Assembly (NCBI GenBank): GCA_016782545.1
Contig: JADHYG010000064.1
Span: forward strand, 1-5,569
Direction of reading: 5' to 3'
DNA: 5,569 nt
From: Candidatus Microgenomates bacterium
GTDB taxonomy: Bacteria; Patescibacteria; Microgenomatia; JADHYG01
The position numbers were made by a program, and so were the translations under genes. Below, piece after piece: positions 5,501 through 5,569 of this stretch. Numbering within the stretch: the first letter of the stretch is position 1; each line of letters begins with the position of its first letter. The notes under the pieces are model-generated. The model worked only from the letters and a program-made list of their open reading frames with translations, did not search any database and was not told where the DNA came from.

Positions 5501-5569
5501 GTTTCTTTTAATCAGAGAAAAGCGGAAACGCTCCATTCTCAATCGCAAAAGGGCAAAAATTCCTTCCCC
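5486..5569 (+). CDS. Possible start of an unidentified gene (truncated by window end)
   Basis: An ATG at 5486 is preceded by TAAGGAAAAG, a plausible ribosome binding site, and opens 28 codons without a stop to the window edge (MFLFCVSFNQRKAETLHS...). I do not recognise the protein, and 28 codons are too few to judge coding character. The 114 bases between 5372 and 5485 hold no other gene-like signal than the inverted repeats noted separately. Confidence 0.3.
   Translation, partial: MFLFCVSFNQRKAETLHSQSQKGKNSFP

Overview
The window looks like chromosomal DNA of a low-GC bacterium, most plausibly a member of the Candidate Phyla Radiation (Patescibacteria). That placement is inference. It rests on AT-rich coding, weak or absent Shine-Dalgarno sequences, a sigma factor with a very lysine-rich N-terminal extension, short CCGCC/GGCGG palindromes, an intron in a tRNA gene, and a large serine recombinase of a kind often met next to tRNA genes in such genomes. 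TGA, TAA and an encoded tRNA CCA are used normally; nothing points to a recoded UGA.

Layout. Bases 1-1641 hold DNA primase (dnaG), cut at its 5' end by the window edge, with an in-frame palindrome at 939-976. The primary sigma factor gene (rpoD/sigA) follows after 8 bases (1650-3008), the classical dnaG-rpoD arrangement. Eleven bases later comes a tRNA-Asn(GTT) gene (3020-3627) interrupted inside its anticodon by a 531-nt group I intron (3056-3586). The intron encodes a 106-residue HNH endonuclease. The ribozyme can be folded by eye: P1 with a U.G splice-site pair, P2 with a GAAA tetraloop, P3, P4, P5, a P6-region hairpin, P7 and P9. The internal guide sequence and the whole P2 helix lie inside the last codons of the endonuclease gene.

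From 3574 to 5094, on the minus strand, is a complete 506-residue large serine recombinase. Its last 17 codons are the antisense of the 3' half of the tRNA-Asn gene plus the last bases of the intron. A 127-bp segment holding the end of the recombinase gene and the last 8 bases of the tRNA (3620-3746) recurs in inverted orientation at 5190-5316, with 125 of 127 bases identical. There it continues into a different, open 17-codon tail that ends at 5371. The recombinase is therefore enclosed by long inverted repeats, and inversion between them would exchange its C-terminus while leaving the tRNA intact. A nested palindrome (5322-5380) lies just outside the right repeat. The remaining sequence is AT-rich intergenic DNA and the possible start of another gene at 5486.

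How it fits together: a core replication/transcription operon runs directly into a tRNA that two unrelated mobile elements use as a landing site. One is an intron in the anticodon loop. The other is a recombinase cassette at the 3' end. The tRNA sequence is probably preserved by intron splicing and by the repeat carrying the terminal CGGAGCCA.
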